DNA of 19,664 nucleotides, from contig DASWFO010000084.1 in the NCBI GenBank assembly GCA_036394195.1, positions 1-19,664 of the forward strand. Direction: 5' to 3'. This document shows positions 7,217 through 15,893 of the stretch, in pieces; position 1 is the stretch's first letter, and each line of letters starts with the position of its first letter. The notes below the pieces were generated by a model. The model saw nothing but the letters and a program-made list of their open reading frames with translations. It was not told the origin of the DNA and ran no database searches. The translations under genes were made by a program, and so were the position numbers. This DNA is from DATJPD01 sp036394195 (GTDB lineage Bacteria > Pseudomonadota > Alphaproteobacteria > CACIAM-22H2).

Positions 7217-7957
7217 CTATCGCGGGGCGGCGATGAGGGCCGCGCGGCGCGCCCTCAGCTTGTCGAGCGTCGCCAGTTTGTCCGGCTCCAGGATCGTCGC
7301 ATAGCTCTCGCGCGCCACAAGGTGCGCGGTCACCCGTGCGGTGGTCACCACCGCGATATCGCCGAAGGCCTTCGCGGCCTGGCGCAGGGCGGCGGTGAAT
7401 TGCTCATCGTCGAGGCCGCCGAGCGGCTTGCCGTCGGGACCGCGGAGGTTGAGGAACATCAGTCGGCTGTCGCGCGCCGTGTACCCGCCCGCGAGACCGA
7501 GATTCACCGCCATCGCGTTGCGGAAGAAGAAATCAGCGAGTGTCGGGGTCAAAGATGGAAATGCGACATAGACCGCGAGCGTGTCGCCGTTCCCCGTCTC
7601 ACTCCACGCGAGCACGCTCGTCTGGACGCAGACAAATCCGAACGCGGCGGCGGCACGGTCGGCGGTCGCCGCATCGACGTCGAGATGCACCACCACGGAT
7701 GGGCTGGTGCGTCCGCGATAGCCGCCAATGACGATCTCGGCGTCAAACGTGCCGGGATCGAGCCCAATGGCGCCCAGGACCGGCGGGCCAAGCTCGGCGA
7801 CCACGCCGGCCGTCAGCGCCGCCTGCTGGTTGTAGACCGCATCGGCGCTGTCGGGCACCGCCTGAAACGCGATTAGCCATTCGGCGGCGCGGGCCGGGGC
7901 CCCCGCCAGCAGGAAGATCGCAACAAGGACCGCGGCGAATCTGCGGCGCGTGATCAC
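7217..7957 (-). CDS. Exported protein of unknown function
   Basis: I do not recognise this protein (246 aa from the GTG at 7957). That start has a GGAG 5 nt upstream and puts the signal peptide first: ITRRRF, then AAVLVAIFLLAG, then a cleavage-like APARA-A. An in-frame ATG at 8002 would add 15 residues (261 aa) but has no Shine-Dalgarno and would bury the signal. The mature part is alanine-rich with alternating strands and helices, for example FDAEIVIGGYRGRTSPSVVVHLDVD and FGDIAVVTTARVTAHL. It has one Cys-containing strand (FVCVQTS) and no recognisable catalytic motif. It is expected to be periplasmic. It is convergent with the amino-acid ABC operon and divergent from the lipoprotein gene. 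Confidence 0.7.
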   Translation of the reverse strand: MITRRRFAAVLVAIFLLAGAPARAAEWLIAFQAVPDSADAVYNQQAALTAGVVAELGPPVLGAIGLDPGTFDAEIVIGGYRGRTSPSVVVHLDVDAATADRAAAAFGFVCVQTSVLAWSETGNGDTLAVYVAFPSLTPTLADFFFRNAMAVNLGLAGGYTARDSRLMFLNLRGPDGKPLGGLDDEQFTAALRQAAKAFGDIAVVTTARVTAHLVARESYATILEPDKLATLDKLRARRAALIAAPR

Positions 7958-8040
7958 GGAAACTCCATTGTCATTCGAAACTGCGTCTCCACATTCTGCC
8001 ATAGGAGCCGCGATCGATCGGCCAGGCCGAAAAACTGCTT

Positions 8041-8559
8041 ATGCCAAAATCTCGCGCGCGATGTCTTTTGAGCCTGGCTGTGGCCGCCCTGGTGTCCGGA
8101 TGCTACGCCCCCAACGCGGTCTATCCATGGGAATTCTCGCCCGCCGTGTGGGCAAAGGACGGGTGTTCGCCTGTCCCGGGCACTTATGCCAATCGGGGCG
8201 AGGCCGACCTGGCCGAGAAGCGGCCCAATACCAGTCCCGAGCTCGCCCGATATCTGCTGCCGGATGGCGCGCGATTGGCCGGCGTCGAGCGAGTGGAATT
8301 GATCCTGGACGCCGACCGCACGCTGACCGTCCGCGCCTATCGTGGCACCGAGATCATCGGTGAGAGCGGATTTACCGAATCCCCGGGCGGGCTCGATTGC
8401 GCGCCCGGGCGGGCGCTGATCCGGCCGCTCGCGGTCGAGCTTTACAAGGGGGAGAACGGCGACCTGATCCTGCACGTGACCGAGCGGGCATGGCCAGAGG
8501 CCCTCCTGCCGCGGCAGTTCGTGGACGCGAACTGGGCGCGGTTTCCGCCGTTGCGCTGA
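8041..8559 (+). CDS. Predicted lipoprotein of unknown function
   Basis: The 172-aa product begins MPKSRARCLLSLAVAAL and has a lipobox Val-Ser-Gly-Cys (18-21), so Cys21 would be lipidated and the mature protein anchored in the cell envelope. Beyond that I do not recognise it. There are further Cys residues at 42 and near 126 which could form a disulphide, and a strand-rich middle part (VERVELILDADRTLTVRAY). No strong Shine-Dalgarno precedes the ATG. It is divergent from the other exported-protein gene across about 80 bp with no clear promoter, and its stop lies 7 bp from the convergent boxB stop with no visible terminator between. It has no evident tie to benzoate metabolism. Confidence 0.7.
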   Translation: MPKSRARCLLSLAVAALVSGCYAPNAVYPWEFSPAVWAKDGCSPVPGTYANRGEADLAEKRPNTSPELARYLLPDGARLAGVERVELILDADRTLTVRAYRGTEIIGESGFTESPGGLDCAPGRALIRPLAVELYKGENGDLILHVTERAWPEALLPRQFVDANWARFPPLR

Positions 8560-8566
8560 AGGCGCG

Positions 8567-9996
8567 TCAGGTCTGCAGCCGCACGTACTCGTATTCGACC
8601 GGCTTGCCGTCGACGCCGCGCTCGGGCGGGGCGATCCACGCCGCCACCTTGCCGGGCTCGATGACCCGCTGCATGACGCTGCGCACGAACGAACGGTCGC
8701 TCTCGGTCGGCAGCCAGTTGGCGCGGCGCGCGGCCCACGCCTCTTCCGAGACGAAGTTGCCCGCCGGGTCGACATGCCGGCCGGCCCACACGCCGACCGT
8801 GCGGTTGAAGCGCGGGCTGGGCAGGCGGATTTCCGCCTTCACGCCGGCCTTGGCGATCATCCGGTTCCAGATCCTGAGGCCCACCTCGCAGTCCTTGATG
8901 TACGCCTCGCGGACGATCTCGTTCAGCGCATTGCGCAGCGGCACCTCTTCACGCCGGACACCGCCGTGACCGTCGGGCGCCTCGAAGCTCGTGGTCAGGG
9001 TGCGCGCGTCGTGGTCGGTGTAGGCGGTCGCCTCGTCGGCCCGGCCCTTGATGCCGTTGGCAAACGTCGTCGCCGCGTTGCTCGACACCTCGGAGCCGAA
9101 CAGGTCGAGCGACGACGAGCACCAGAAATTGAGATAGCGCTGGATGATCGGCAGGTCGATGGCGCCGGCGCGCCGCACCGCCTCCGGATCGTCGCTGCCG
9201 ATCTCGCTCATCACCTCGACCGCGCGCTTGATCACCCGGCCGACGCCGAGCATGCCGACCGACATGTGATAGGCCTCTTCGGTCAGCATGAACCGGCAGG
9301 TGCGCGACAGCGGATCGAAGCCGCTTTCGGCCAGGCATTTCAGCTGATACTTGCCGTCACGGTCGGTGAAATAGGTGAACATGAACAGGCTGAGCCAGTC
9401 CTCGATCGGCTCGTTGAACGTGTTGAGGATGCGCGGATTGTCGCGGTTGCCGGAGTGCCGCTCGAGCAGCGCTTCCGCTTCCTCGCGGCCGTCGCGGCCG
9501 AAATAGGCGTGGAGCAGATAGACCATCGCCCACAGATGCCGGCCTTCCTCGACGTTGATCTGGAACAGCGAGCGCAAATCGTAGAGCGACGGGCAGATAT
9601 GGCCGAGCAGGCGCTGCTGCTCGACCGACGCCGGCTCGGTGTCGCCCTGAGTGACGATCAGGCGCCGCAAGGTCGAGCGGTGCTCGCCCGGGACCTGCTC
9701 CCATACCGGTTGGCCCATGAAATCGCCGAAGCCGATCTTGCGATCCGGCATCTTGTCGGCAAGGAAGATTCCCCACCGATAGTCCGGCATCTTGAGCGAG
9801 CCGTAGGTCGCCCAGCCCTTCGAATCGACGCTGGTCGCGGTGCGCAGATAGCAATCGGCGGCGTTGAAGTCGGACGGCCCCATCTCGCGCCACCAGTCGA
9901 GGAACTTGGGCTGCCAGTGCTCCAGCGCCCGCTGCAGGACGCGATTGTCCGACAGCCCGACATTGTTGGGGATGCGTTCGGCGTAGGAAATCGACA

Positions 9997-9997
<1 letters not shown>
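8567..9997 (-). CDS. boxB: Benzoyl-CoA 2,3-epoxidase, oxygenase subunit BoxB
   Basis: BoxB is the di-iron oxygenase that, with the reductase BoxA, uses O2 and NADPH to convert benzoyl-CoA to its 2,3-epoxide in the cytoplasm. The 476-aa length is near the roughly 473 aa usual for the family. The N-terminus MSISYAERIPNNVGLSDNRV and HWQPKFLDWWREMGP are typical of BoxB. The di-iron ligand pattern is complete: Glu121, Glu151 with His154 (VEEGRH), Asp212 (YFTD) and Glu241 with His244 (TEEAYH), each one residue beyond the positions I recall for the Azoarcus evansii enzyme. The start ATG at 9997 overlaps the last base of the boxC stop and has GGGAG upstream; an in-frame ATG at 10012 would add five residues within boxC. 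It is the second gene of a boxC-boxB operon. No boxA follows. Confidence 0.96.
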
Positions 9998-11661
<1,664 letters not shown>

Positions 11662-11711
11662 GTGCGGATCATCCGTCGTCTCGTGAGCACGTGGTTCTTC
11701 TTCTTGCCCGT

Positions 11712-11740
11712 ATCCTACGCCGGCCGGACCCGACATGCAA
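11712..11740 (-). promoter_or_regulatory. Candidate promoter of boxC-boxB
   Basis: On the minus strand TTGCAT (11740-11735) and TAGGAT (11717-11712, 4/6) are separated by exactly 17 bp. The -35 match is only TTG, as expected for a regulated promoter. Transcription would begin near 11705, leaving a leader of about 45 nt before the boxC ATG. The -35 box is part of one arm of the inverted repeat at 11733-11752. Confidence 0.5.
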
Positions 11741-11752
11741 GATAATGCATGT
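11733..11752. promoter_or_regulatory. Perfect inverted repeat, candidate BoxR operator at boxC
   Basis: ACATGCA and TGCATGT form 7-bp perfect arms around a 6-bp AT-rich spacer (AGATAA), giving TGCA-N6-TGCA. One arm overlaps the -35 box of the boxC promoter, so binding would block RNA polymerase. From memory, the homologous regulator BzdR recognises TGCA-containing repeats with a 6-bp spacing. The assignment to BoxR is an inference from that and from the adjacent boxR gene. Confidence 0.55.
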
Positions 11753-11760
11753 GGCCCTTT

Positions 11761-12690
11761 TCAGGCGGCGGCGCTGCCGGCCAGGAGCCGTCGTGCGATT
11801 TCGGCCAGTTCGGCAAAGCTCTGGTCGATGGGCTTGGCGGTGGTGTCGATCACGGCATCGGCCTTGCCGTAGAGCGAGCGACGGTTCTCGAGGATGCGCT
11901 TCAAGTCCGCCATCGCCTCGCGGCTGGCCTGCATCGGCCGCAGGTCGCCCTGGGCCATAACCCGGCTCATATGCTCGGCCGGACTCGCCGCTACCCACAC
12001 CGTATGACAGGACCGCAAGAGGAGCTCGAACGTCGCCGGCTCCGACACCAGGCTGCCGCCGGTCGCGATGACCGCCCGGTCGTGCGCGGCCACGGCGCGC
12101 TCGAGGGCCCGCTTTTCGTAACGCCGGTACGCCCCTTGGCCATAGAGCGAGAAAATCTCGCTCAGGCTGGTGCCGGATTCCTCGGCGATGGCGCTCGCCA
12201 TCTCAACGAACGGGACGCCGAGATGCTCGGCCAGACGCCGCCCAAGCGTGGTTTTTCCGGCGCCGCGCAAGCCGATCAGGGCAATGCGCTCAGCGCGCAC
12301 CGAATCGCCGTTGCGACCCAGGCTGTGCGCCAGCGCCCGGTACCCCAAGGCGAGCTCGGCCGGGCTGAGCCCGTCCAGGAGTTGGCGCGCCAAGGCGTAT
12401 TCGACCGGCCGCTCGGGCCCTTCCTGGATGAGGTCGCTCAGCGGCAGTCCCATGGCGGCGGCGATACGGCGCAGCAACAGGATCGAGATGTTGCCCGCCC
12501 CGGTCTCGAGCTGGGCCAGATAGCGTTCCGACACGCCGGAGTCGCGGGCGAGGATCTTGCGGGTCATGCCGCGCCGGGCGCGAACCTGGCGGACGCGCTC
12601 GCCGAGGCCCGTGAGATAGGCGCGCTCGGTGAGCGGCGCACCGTTGCGCAGCTTGCTGGGAACGGTTTTGGCGGCTGTCTTACGCTTCAT
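11761..12690 (-). CDS. boxR: BoxR-type transcriptional regulator (XRE helix-turn-helix plus shikimate-kinase-like domain)
   Basis: BoxR/BzdR-family regulators repress benzoyl-CoA pathway genes and are released by benzoyl-CoA. The 309-aa protein has a basic N-terminus and an XRE helix-turn-helix at about 29-85 (LGERVRQVRARRGMTRKILARDSGVSERYLAQLE). A linker follows, then a shikimate-kinase-like domain from about 135, with Walker A GLRGAGKTT (140-148), TGGSLV (210-215) and RSLYGKAD (271-278). Residues needed to bind shikimate in true kinases are changed: the usual DxD is Glu163-Met-Ala165, and the third glycine of GGG is Ser213. It is therefore an effector-binding domain, not a metabolic enzyme. 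No clear Shine-Dalgarno precedes the ATG. It sits between the two operons it probably controls, 99 bp upstream of boxC and divergent from the ligase gene. Confidence 0.95.
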   Translation of the reverse strand: MKRKTAAKTVPSKLRNGAPLTERAYLTGLGERVRQVRARRGMTRKILARDSGVSERYLAQLETGAGNISILLLRRIAAAMGLPLSDLIQEGPERPVEYALARQLLDGLSPAELALGYRALAHSLGRNGDSVRAERIALIGLRGAGKTTLGRRLAEHLGVPFVEMASAIAEESGTSLSEIFSLYGQGAYRRYEKRALERAVAAHDRAVIATGGSLVSEPATFELLLRSCHTVWVAASPAEHMSRVMAQGDLRPMQASREAMADLKRILENRRSLYGKADAVIDTTAKPIDQSFAELAEIARRLLAGSAAA

Positions 12691-12701
12691 CCGCGACCGG
12701 A

Positions 12702-12707
12702 ATTATA
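12702..12707 (-). promoter_or_regulatory. Perfect -10 box close to the boxR start codon
   Basis: TATAAT is read on the minus strand from 12707 to 12702, only 11 bp before the boxR ATG (12690). No good -35 box is found 16-18 bp upstream. If used, the boxR mRNA would be leaderless or nearly so, which would agree with the lack of a Shine-Dalgarno site. Confidence 0.35.
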
Positions 12708-12738
12708 TTTCGGCACCATACGGGAAGCGGCGCCATGA

Positions 12739-12752
12739 TGCAATATTGTGCC
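12739..12752. promoter_or_regulatory. TGCA-N6-TGCC element 1, candidate BoxR site
   Basis: TGCA-ATATTG-TGCC differs from the TGCA-N6-TGCA core at boxC only at the last base of the second half-site and in the spacer. It lies upstream of the ligase -35 box and upstream of the boxR -10 box, so it could serve both divergent genes. Its central CAATATTG is itself an 8-bp palindrome. Confidence 0.4.
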
Positions 12753-12760
12753 GATTGGGC

Positions 12761-12788
12761 TTGACTGCATCAAGCTGCCGGTCACAAT
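12761..12788 (+). promoter_or_regulatory. Candidate promoter of the benzoate-CoA ligase/transport operon
   Basis: TTGACT (12761-12766, 5/6) and CACAAT (12783-12788, 4/6) are 16 bp apart. Initiation near 12795 would leave a leader of about 45 nt before the GTG at 12840. A TGCA element begins at the last base of the -35 box, so repression by occlusion is possible. Confidence 0.45.
12766..12779. promoter_or_regulatory. TGCA-N6-TGCC element 2, candidate BoxR site
   Basis: TGCA-TCAAGC-TGCC has the same half-sites and spacing as the element at 12739, 27 bp downstream of it in direct orientation. It occupies the space between the -35 and -10 boxes of the candidate ligase promoter. Confidence 0.4.
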
Positions 12789-12826
12789 GGCCCGAGAGCA
12801 ACCGCCCGGCGACAGAGGCGGCAACT

Positions 12827-12832
12827 GGGGAG
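12827..12832 (+). promoter_or_regulatory. Ribosome binding site fixing the GTG start of the ligase
   Basis: GGGGAG lies 7 nt before the GTG at 12840. No internal ATG lies near the usual family start, so this site supports the extended N-terminus of the ligase. Confidence 0.7.
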
Positions 12833-12839
12833 ACTTTCC

Positions 12840-14555
12840 GTGGCGCGCCGCGGCTCAGCTGTGCGAACACATCACCGCAAGAAGGCCGGGCCCGCTCGAA
12901 CCCGCGTCGCAAAAGCGACAACCCGCGCCCGACCGCGGCGCGAGGCGCCCGGCTTTTCGACAGCCGATCATGCTCTGTCGCCGCCGCGGATCGAGTTTCC
13001 GCGCCTCTATAATGCCGCCGTCGACCTGATCGAGCCCAACCTTGCCGCCGGCCGCGGCAAGCGCATCGCGGTCATCGACGATCGCGGCAGCACCACCTAT
13101 GCCGGCCTCGTCCGTCACGTGAACCGTTGCGGCAACGCGCTGAAATCGCTCGGGCTCGCGGTGGAACAGCGGGTGATGCTGATCCTGCAGGACACGGTCG
13201 ATTTCCCCAGCCTGTTCCTCGGCGCGATCAAGCTCGGCGCCGTGCCGGTGCCGGTCAACACGCTGCTCACTGCCGACGACTACGCATTCATGCTCCGCGA
13301 TTCGCGCGCCCGCATCCTGGTCGTCTCGTCGGCACTGTTCGACAAGGTGAAGCCGGCGCTGAAGAACCAGCCGTGGCTCACGAGCGTGGTCATTGCCGGC
13401 GGTGAGGTGCGCGGCTGCAAGTCGCTCGCCCGACTTCTCGCCACGGCGTCAGACCGGCTCGATCCGGCGCCCACGACCTGCGACGACCCTGCCTTCTGGC
13501 TGTATTCGTCGGGCTCGACGGGCACGCCCAAAGGGGCGGTGCATGTCCAGTCGAGCTTGGTGACCACGGCCGAGCTGTATGCCCGCCCGACGCTGGCGCT
13601 GGCCGAGACCGACATCGTGTACTCGGCGGCGAAGCTGTTCTTCGCCTACGGCCTCGGCAACGCGCTCACCTTTCCGTTCCGCGCCGGTGCCACGGCCGTC
13701 CTCATGGCCGAGCGCCCGACGCCGCAATCCGTCTGCCGGGTTCTGACGCAGCACCGGCCGACGGTCTTCTACGGCGTGCCGACGCTGTACGCGGCCCTGC
13801 TCGCCTCGGGCGAGTTGCCGGGGCCGGGCGAGCATCGCCTGCGCGCCTGTGTCTCCGCCGGCGAGGCGCTGCCCGAGGAGCTCGGCCAGCGCTGGACCAA
13901 GGCGACGGGCGTCGACATCTACGACGGCATCGGCTCGACCGAGATGCTGCACATCTTCCTGACCAACGGGCCGCGGGCGCTGCGCTACGGCACCACCGGC
14001 AAGGCGGTGCCGGGTTATCAGCTGAAGCTGGTCGACGACGAGGGCAAGCCGGTGAAGGCCGGCGACGTCGGCGAGCTGATGGTCAACGGCCCCTCCAGTG
14101 CCGCGTTCTATTGGAACAACCGCGCGCGCTCGCGCAGCACCTTCCACGGCGATTGGACGCGCACCGGCGACAAATACGTCGAGAGCGAGGACGGCTTCTT
14201 CACCTATTGCGGGCGGACCGACGACATGTTGAAGGTCGGCGGCATCTATGTGTCGCCGTTCGAGGTCGAGGCAGCCCTGGTCACCCACCCGGCGGTGCTC
14301 GAAGCGGCGGTGATCGGGGTCGACGACGAGAACCGCCTGGTGAAGCCCAAGGCATATATCGTGCTGAAGTCCGGCTACGCCGCGGCGGGCGGCCTCGGCG
14401 AGGAGCTGAAACAGCACGTGCGCGACCGGCTGGCGCCGTATAAATATCCACGCTGGATCGAGTTCGTGGCCGAGCTGCCGAAGACCGCGACCGGCAAGAT
14501 CCAACGCTTCAAGCTCCGTCAGCGCGAGGCGCAGCGGGGCGAGGCGGCGGCCTGA
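12840..14555 (+). CDS. bclA: Benzoate-CoA ligase (ANL superfamily) with a basic N-terminal extension
   Basis: The enzyme would activate benzoate with ATP and CoA to benzoyl-CoA, the substrate of BoxAB. The 571-aa sequence shows the ANL motifs in order: YSSGSTGTPKG (222-232), the benzoate-ligase-like AKLFFAYGLGN (264-274), YDGIGSTEML (361-370), RTGD (441-444), GRTDDMLKVGG (458-468) and the catalytic Lys553 in TGKIQR. Known family members are around 520-535 aa. Here the core starts near residue 50 and is preceded by a tail rich in Arg, Lys and Ala: 13 of the first 34 residues are Arg or Lys and none is acidic. The GTG start has a good Shine-Dalgarno. Substrate choice (benzoate versus a substituted benzoate) is inferred from the box context. 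It heads the plus-strand operon; the transporter genes follow after 43 bp. Confidence 0.92.
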   Translation: MARRGSAVRTHHRKKAGPARTRVAKATTRARPRREAPGFSTADHALSPPRIEFPRLYNAAVDLIEPNLAAGRGKRIAVIDDRGSTTYAGLVRHVNRCGNALKSLGLAVEQRVMLILQDTVDFPSLFLGAIKLGAVPVPVNTLLTADDYAFMLRDSRARILVVSSALFDKVKPALKNQPWLTSVVIAGGEVRGCKSLARLLATASDRLDPAPTTCDDPAFWLYSSGSTGTPKGAVHVQSSLVTTAELYARPTLALAETDIVYSAAKLFFAYGLGNALTFPFRAGATAVLMAERPTPQSVCRVLTQHRPTVFYGVPTLYAALLASGELPGPGEHRLRACVSAGEALPEELGQRWTKATGVDIYDGIGSTEMLHIFLTNGPRALRYGTTGKAVPGYQLKLVDDEGKPVKAGDVGELMVNGPSSAAFYWNNRARSRSTFHGDWTRTGDKYVESEDGFFTYCGRTDDMLKVGGIYVSPFEVEAALVTHPAVLEAAVIGVDDENRLVKPKAYIVLKSGYAAAGGLGEELKQHVRDRLAPYKYPRWIEFVAELPKTATGKIQRFKLRQREAQRGEAAA

Positions 14556-14598
14556 CCGCCGGGCGCCGACACACAGGGATAAAAAGGGGAGATTCACG

Positions 14599-15807
14599 AT
14601 GACACGTCACTCGAGCGACAAGACCCTGCCGATGAGCCGCCGCGCCGTCCTTGGCGGCGCCGCCGCGGCCGCCGCCGCCAGCACCTTCCCGGCGCCGGCC
14701 GTGCGGGCCCAGGGCGCCAAGATCAAGATCGGCCTGATGCTGCCCTATAGCGGCACCTATGCGGCGCTGGGCAACAACATCGCCGACGGCATGATGCTGG
14801 CCATCAACGAAAAGGGCGGCAAGCTCGGCGGCCGAGAGGTGCGGTACGTCAAGCTCGACGACGAAAGCGAGCCCGCCAAGGGCGCGCAAAACGCCAACAA
14901 GCTCGTCGTCGGCGAGAAGGTCGATATCCTGGTCGGCACGGTCCATTCCGGCGTCGCCGCCGCGATGGTGCAGGTGGCGCGCGAAGAGCAGGCGACGCTG
15001 CTGATCCCCAACGCCGGAGTCGGCGACGCCACCGGCAAGCTGTGCGCGCCCAACATTTTCCGCACCTCGTTCAGCAACTGGCAGCCGGGATTCCCGATGG
15101 GCAAGGTCGCGGCCGAAATGGGCCACAAAAACGCGGTGACGATCACCTGGAAATATGCCGCGGGCGAGGAATCGACGCAGGGCTTCAAGGATGGGTTCGC
15201 CACCGGCGGCGGCAAGGTGACCAACGATCTGCGCGTCCCCTTCCCGGATGTCGAGTTCCAGGCGCTGCTCACCGAGATCGCCAGCATCAAGCCCGACTGC
15301 GTCTATACGTTCTTCGCCGGCGGTGGTGCCGTGAAGTTCGTCAAGGACTATGACGCCGCGGGCCTGAAGAAGAGCATCCCGCTCTATGGCCCGGGCTTCC
15401 TCACCGATGGCACGTTGCAGGCGCAGGGCGCCTCGGCCGACGGCCTGCTGACGACCCTCCATTACGTCGAAGACCTGCCGAACCCGATCAACCAGAAGTT
15501 CAAGGCGGATTTCCAGAAGGCAACCAGCCGACCGGTCGACGTGTACGCCGTCCAGGGCTACGACACCGGGCAGGTGCTCGTGCACGGCCTCACGGCGGTC
15601 AAAGGCGACGCCGCGGCGAAGAAGGACTTCTACGCCGCCATGAAGGGCTACAAGGTGCCGAGCCCGCGCGGTGAATGGACGTTCTCGAAGTCCCAGAATC
15701 CGGTGCAGGATTTCTATCTGCGCAAGGTCGTGGGCGGCGAGAACCGCTATCAGAAGATCGCCGTGAAGGCCCTCGCCGAGCCCACGGACGCGTGCAAAAT
15801 GGCGTGA
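14599..15807 (+). CDS. Branched-chain-type ABC transporter, Tat-exported substrate-binding protein (probable aromatic acid uptake)
   Basis: This 402-aa type I periplasmic binding protein is of the LivK/Peripla_BP_6 family. A twin-arginine signal (MSRRAVLGG, Arg14-Arg15) and a long alanine run lead to a cleavage-like VRA-Q near residue 36. The mature domain opens with KIKIGLMLPYSGTYAALGNNIADGM, the usual first strand and ligand loop. LVVGEKVDILVGTVHSGVAAAM (108-129) is the family's second strand and Ser-containing binding loop. The ATG at 14599 has GGGGAG 7 nt upstream. Proteins of this family in benzoate clusters are assumed to bind aromatic carboxylates, so benzoate is the likely ligand, but this is inferred from context. 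A strong hairpin follows the stop and separates it from the permease genes. Confidence 0.92.
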   Translation: MTRHSSDKTLPMSRRAVLGGAAAAAAASTFPAPAVRAQGAKIKIGLMLPYSGTYAALGNNIADGMMLAINEKGGKLGGREVRYVKLDDESEPAKGAQNANKLVVGEKVDILVGTVHSGVAAAMVQVAREEQATLLIPNAGVGDATGKLCAPNIFRTSFSNWQPGFPMGKVAAEMGHKNAVTITWKYAAGEESTQGFKDGFATGGGKVTNDLRVPFPDVEFQALLTEIASIKPDCVYTFFAGGGAVKFVKDYDAAGLKKSIPLYGPGFLTDGTLQAQGASADGLLTTLHYVEDLPNPINQKFKADFQKATSRPVDVYAVQGYDTGQVLVHGLTAVKGDAAAKKDFYAAMKGYKVPSPRGEWTFSKSQNPVQDFYLRKVVGGENRYQKIAVKALAEPTDACKMA

Positions 15808-15848
15808 TTTCGTCCGCCGTTCGATTACTCTGCCGACCGCAACGCGAG

Positions 15849-15884
15849 CCGCGCCGTCCATAATGGACGGCGCGGTCCTCTTTT
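15849..15884 (+). terminator. Hairpin with T-rich tail between binding protein and permease
   Basis: CCGCGCCGTCCAT (15849-15861) pairs perfectly with ATGGACGGCGCGG (15863-15875), a 13-bp inverted repeat that would fold with a small AT loop, followed by TCCTCTTTT. The form is that of a rho-independent terminator. Since livHMGF follow on the same strand with no clear promoter, partial read-through is likely. Confidence 0.8.
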
Positions 15885-15893
15885 GACGGCCGC

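Noticed and set aside
8560..8566. Shared terminator for the convergent lipoprotein and boxB genes
   Set aside because: Only 7 bp separate the stops and I find no stem-loop with a T-tract on either side.
11662..11736. Longer boxC starting at ATG 11736
   Set aside because: That ATG is within the inverted repeat and upstream of the candidate -10 box, and the extra 25 residues are not typical of BoxC.
14509..15861. 450-codon open frame antisense to the binding-protein gene, and a similar one at 13449-14597 antisense to the ligase
   Set aside because: Both have low-complexity basic/acidic composition with no motifs, and they oppose genes with complete family motifs and good ribosome binding sites.
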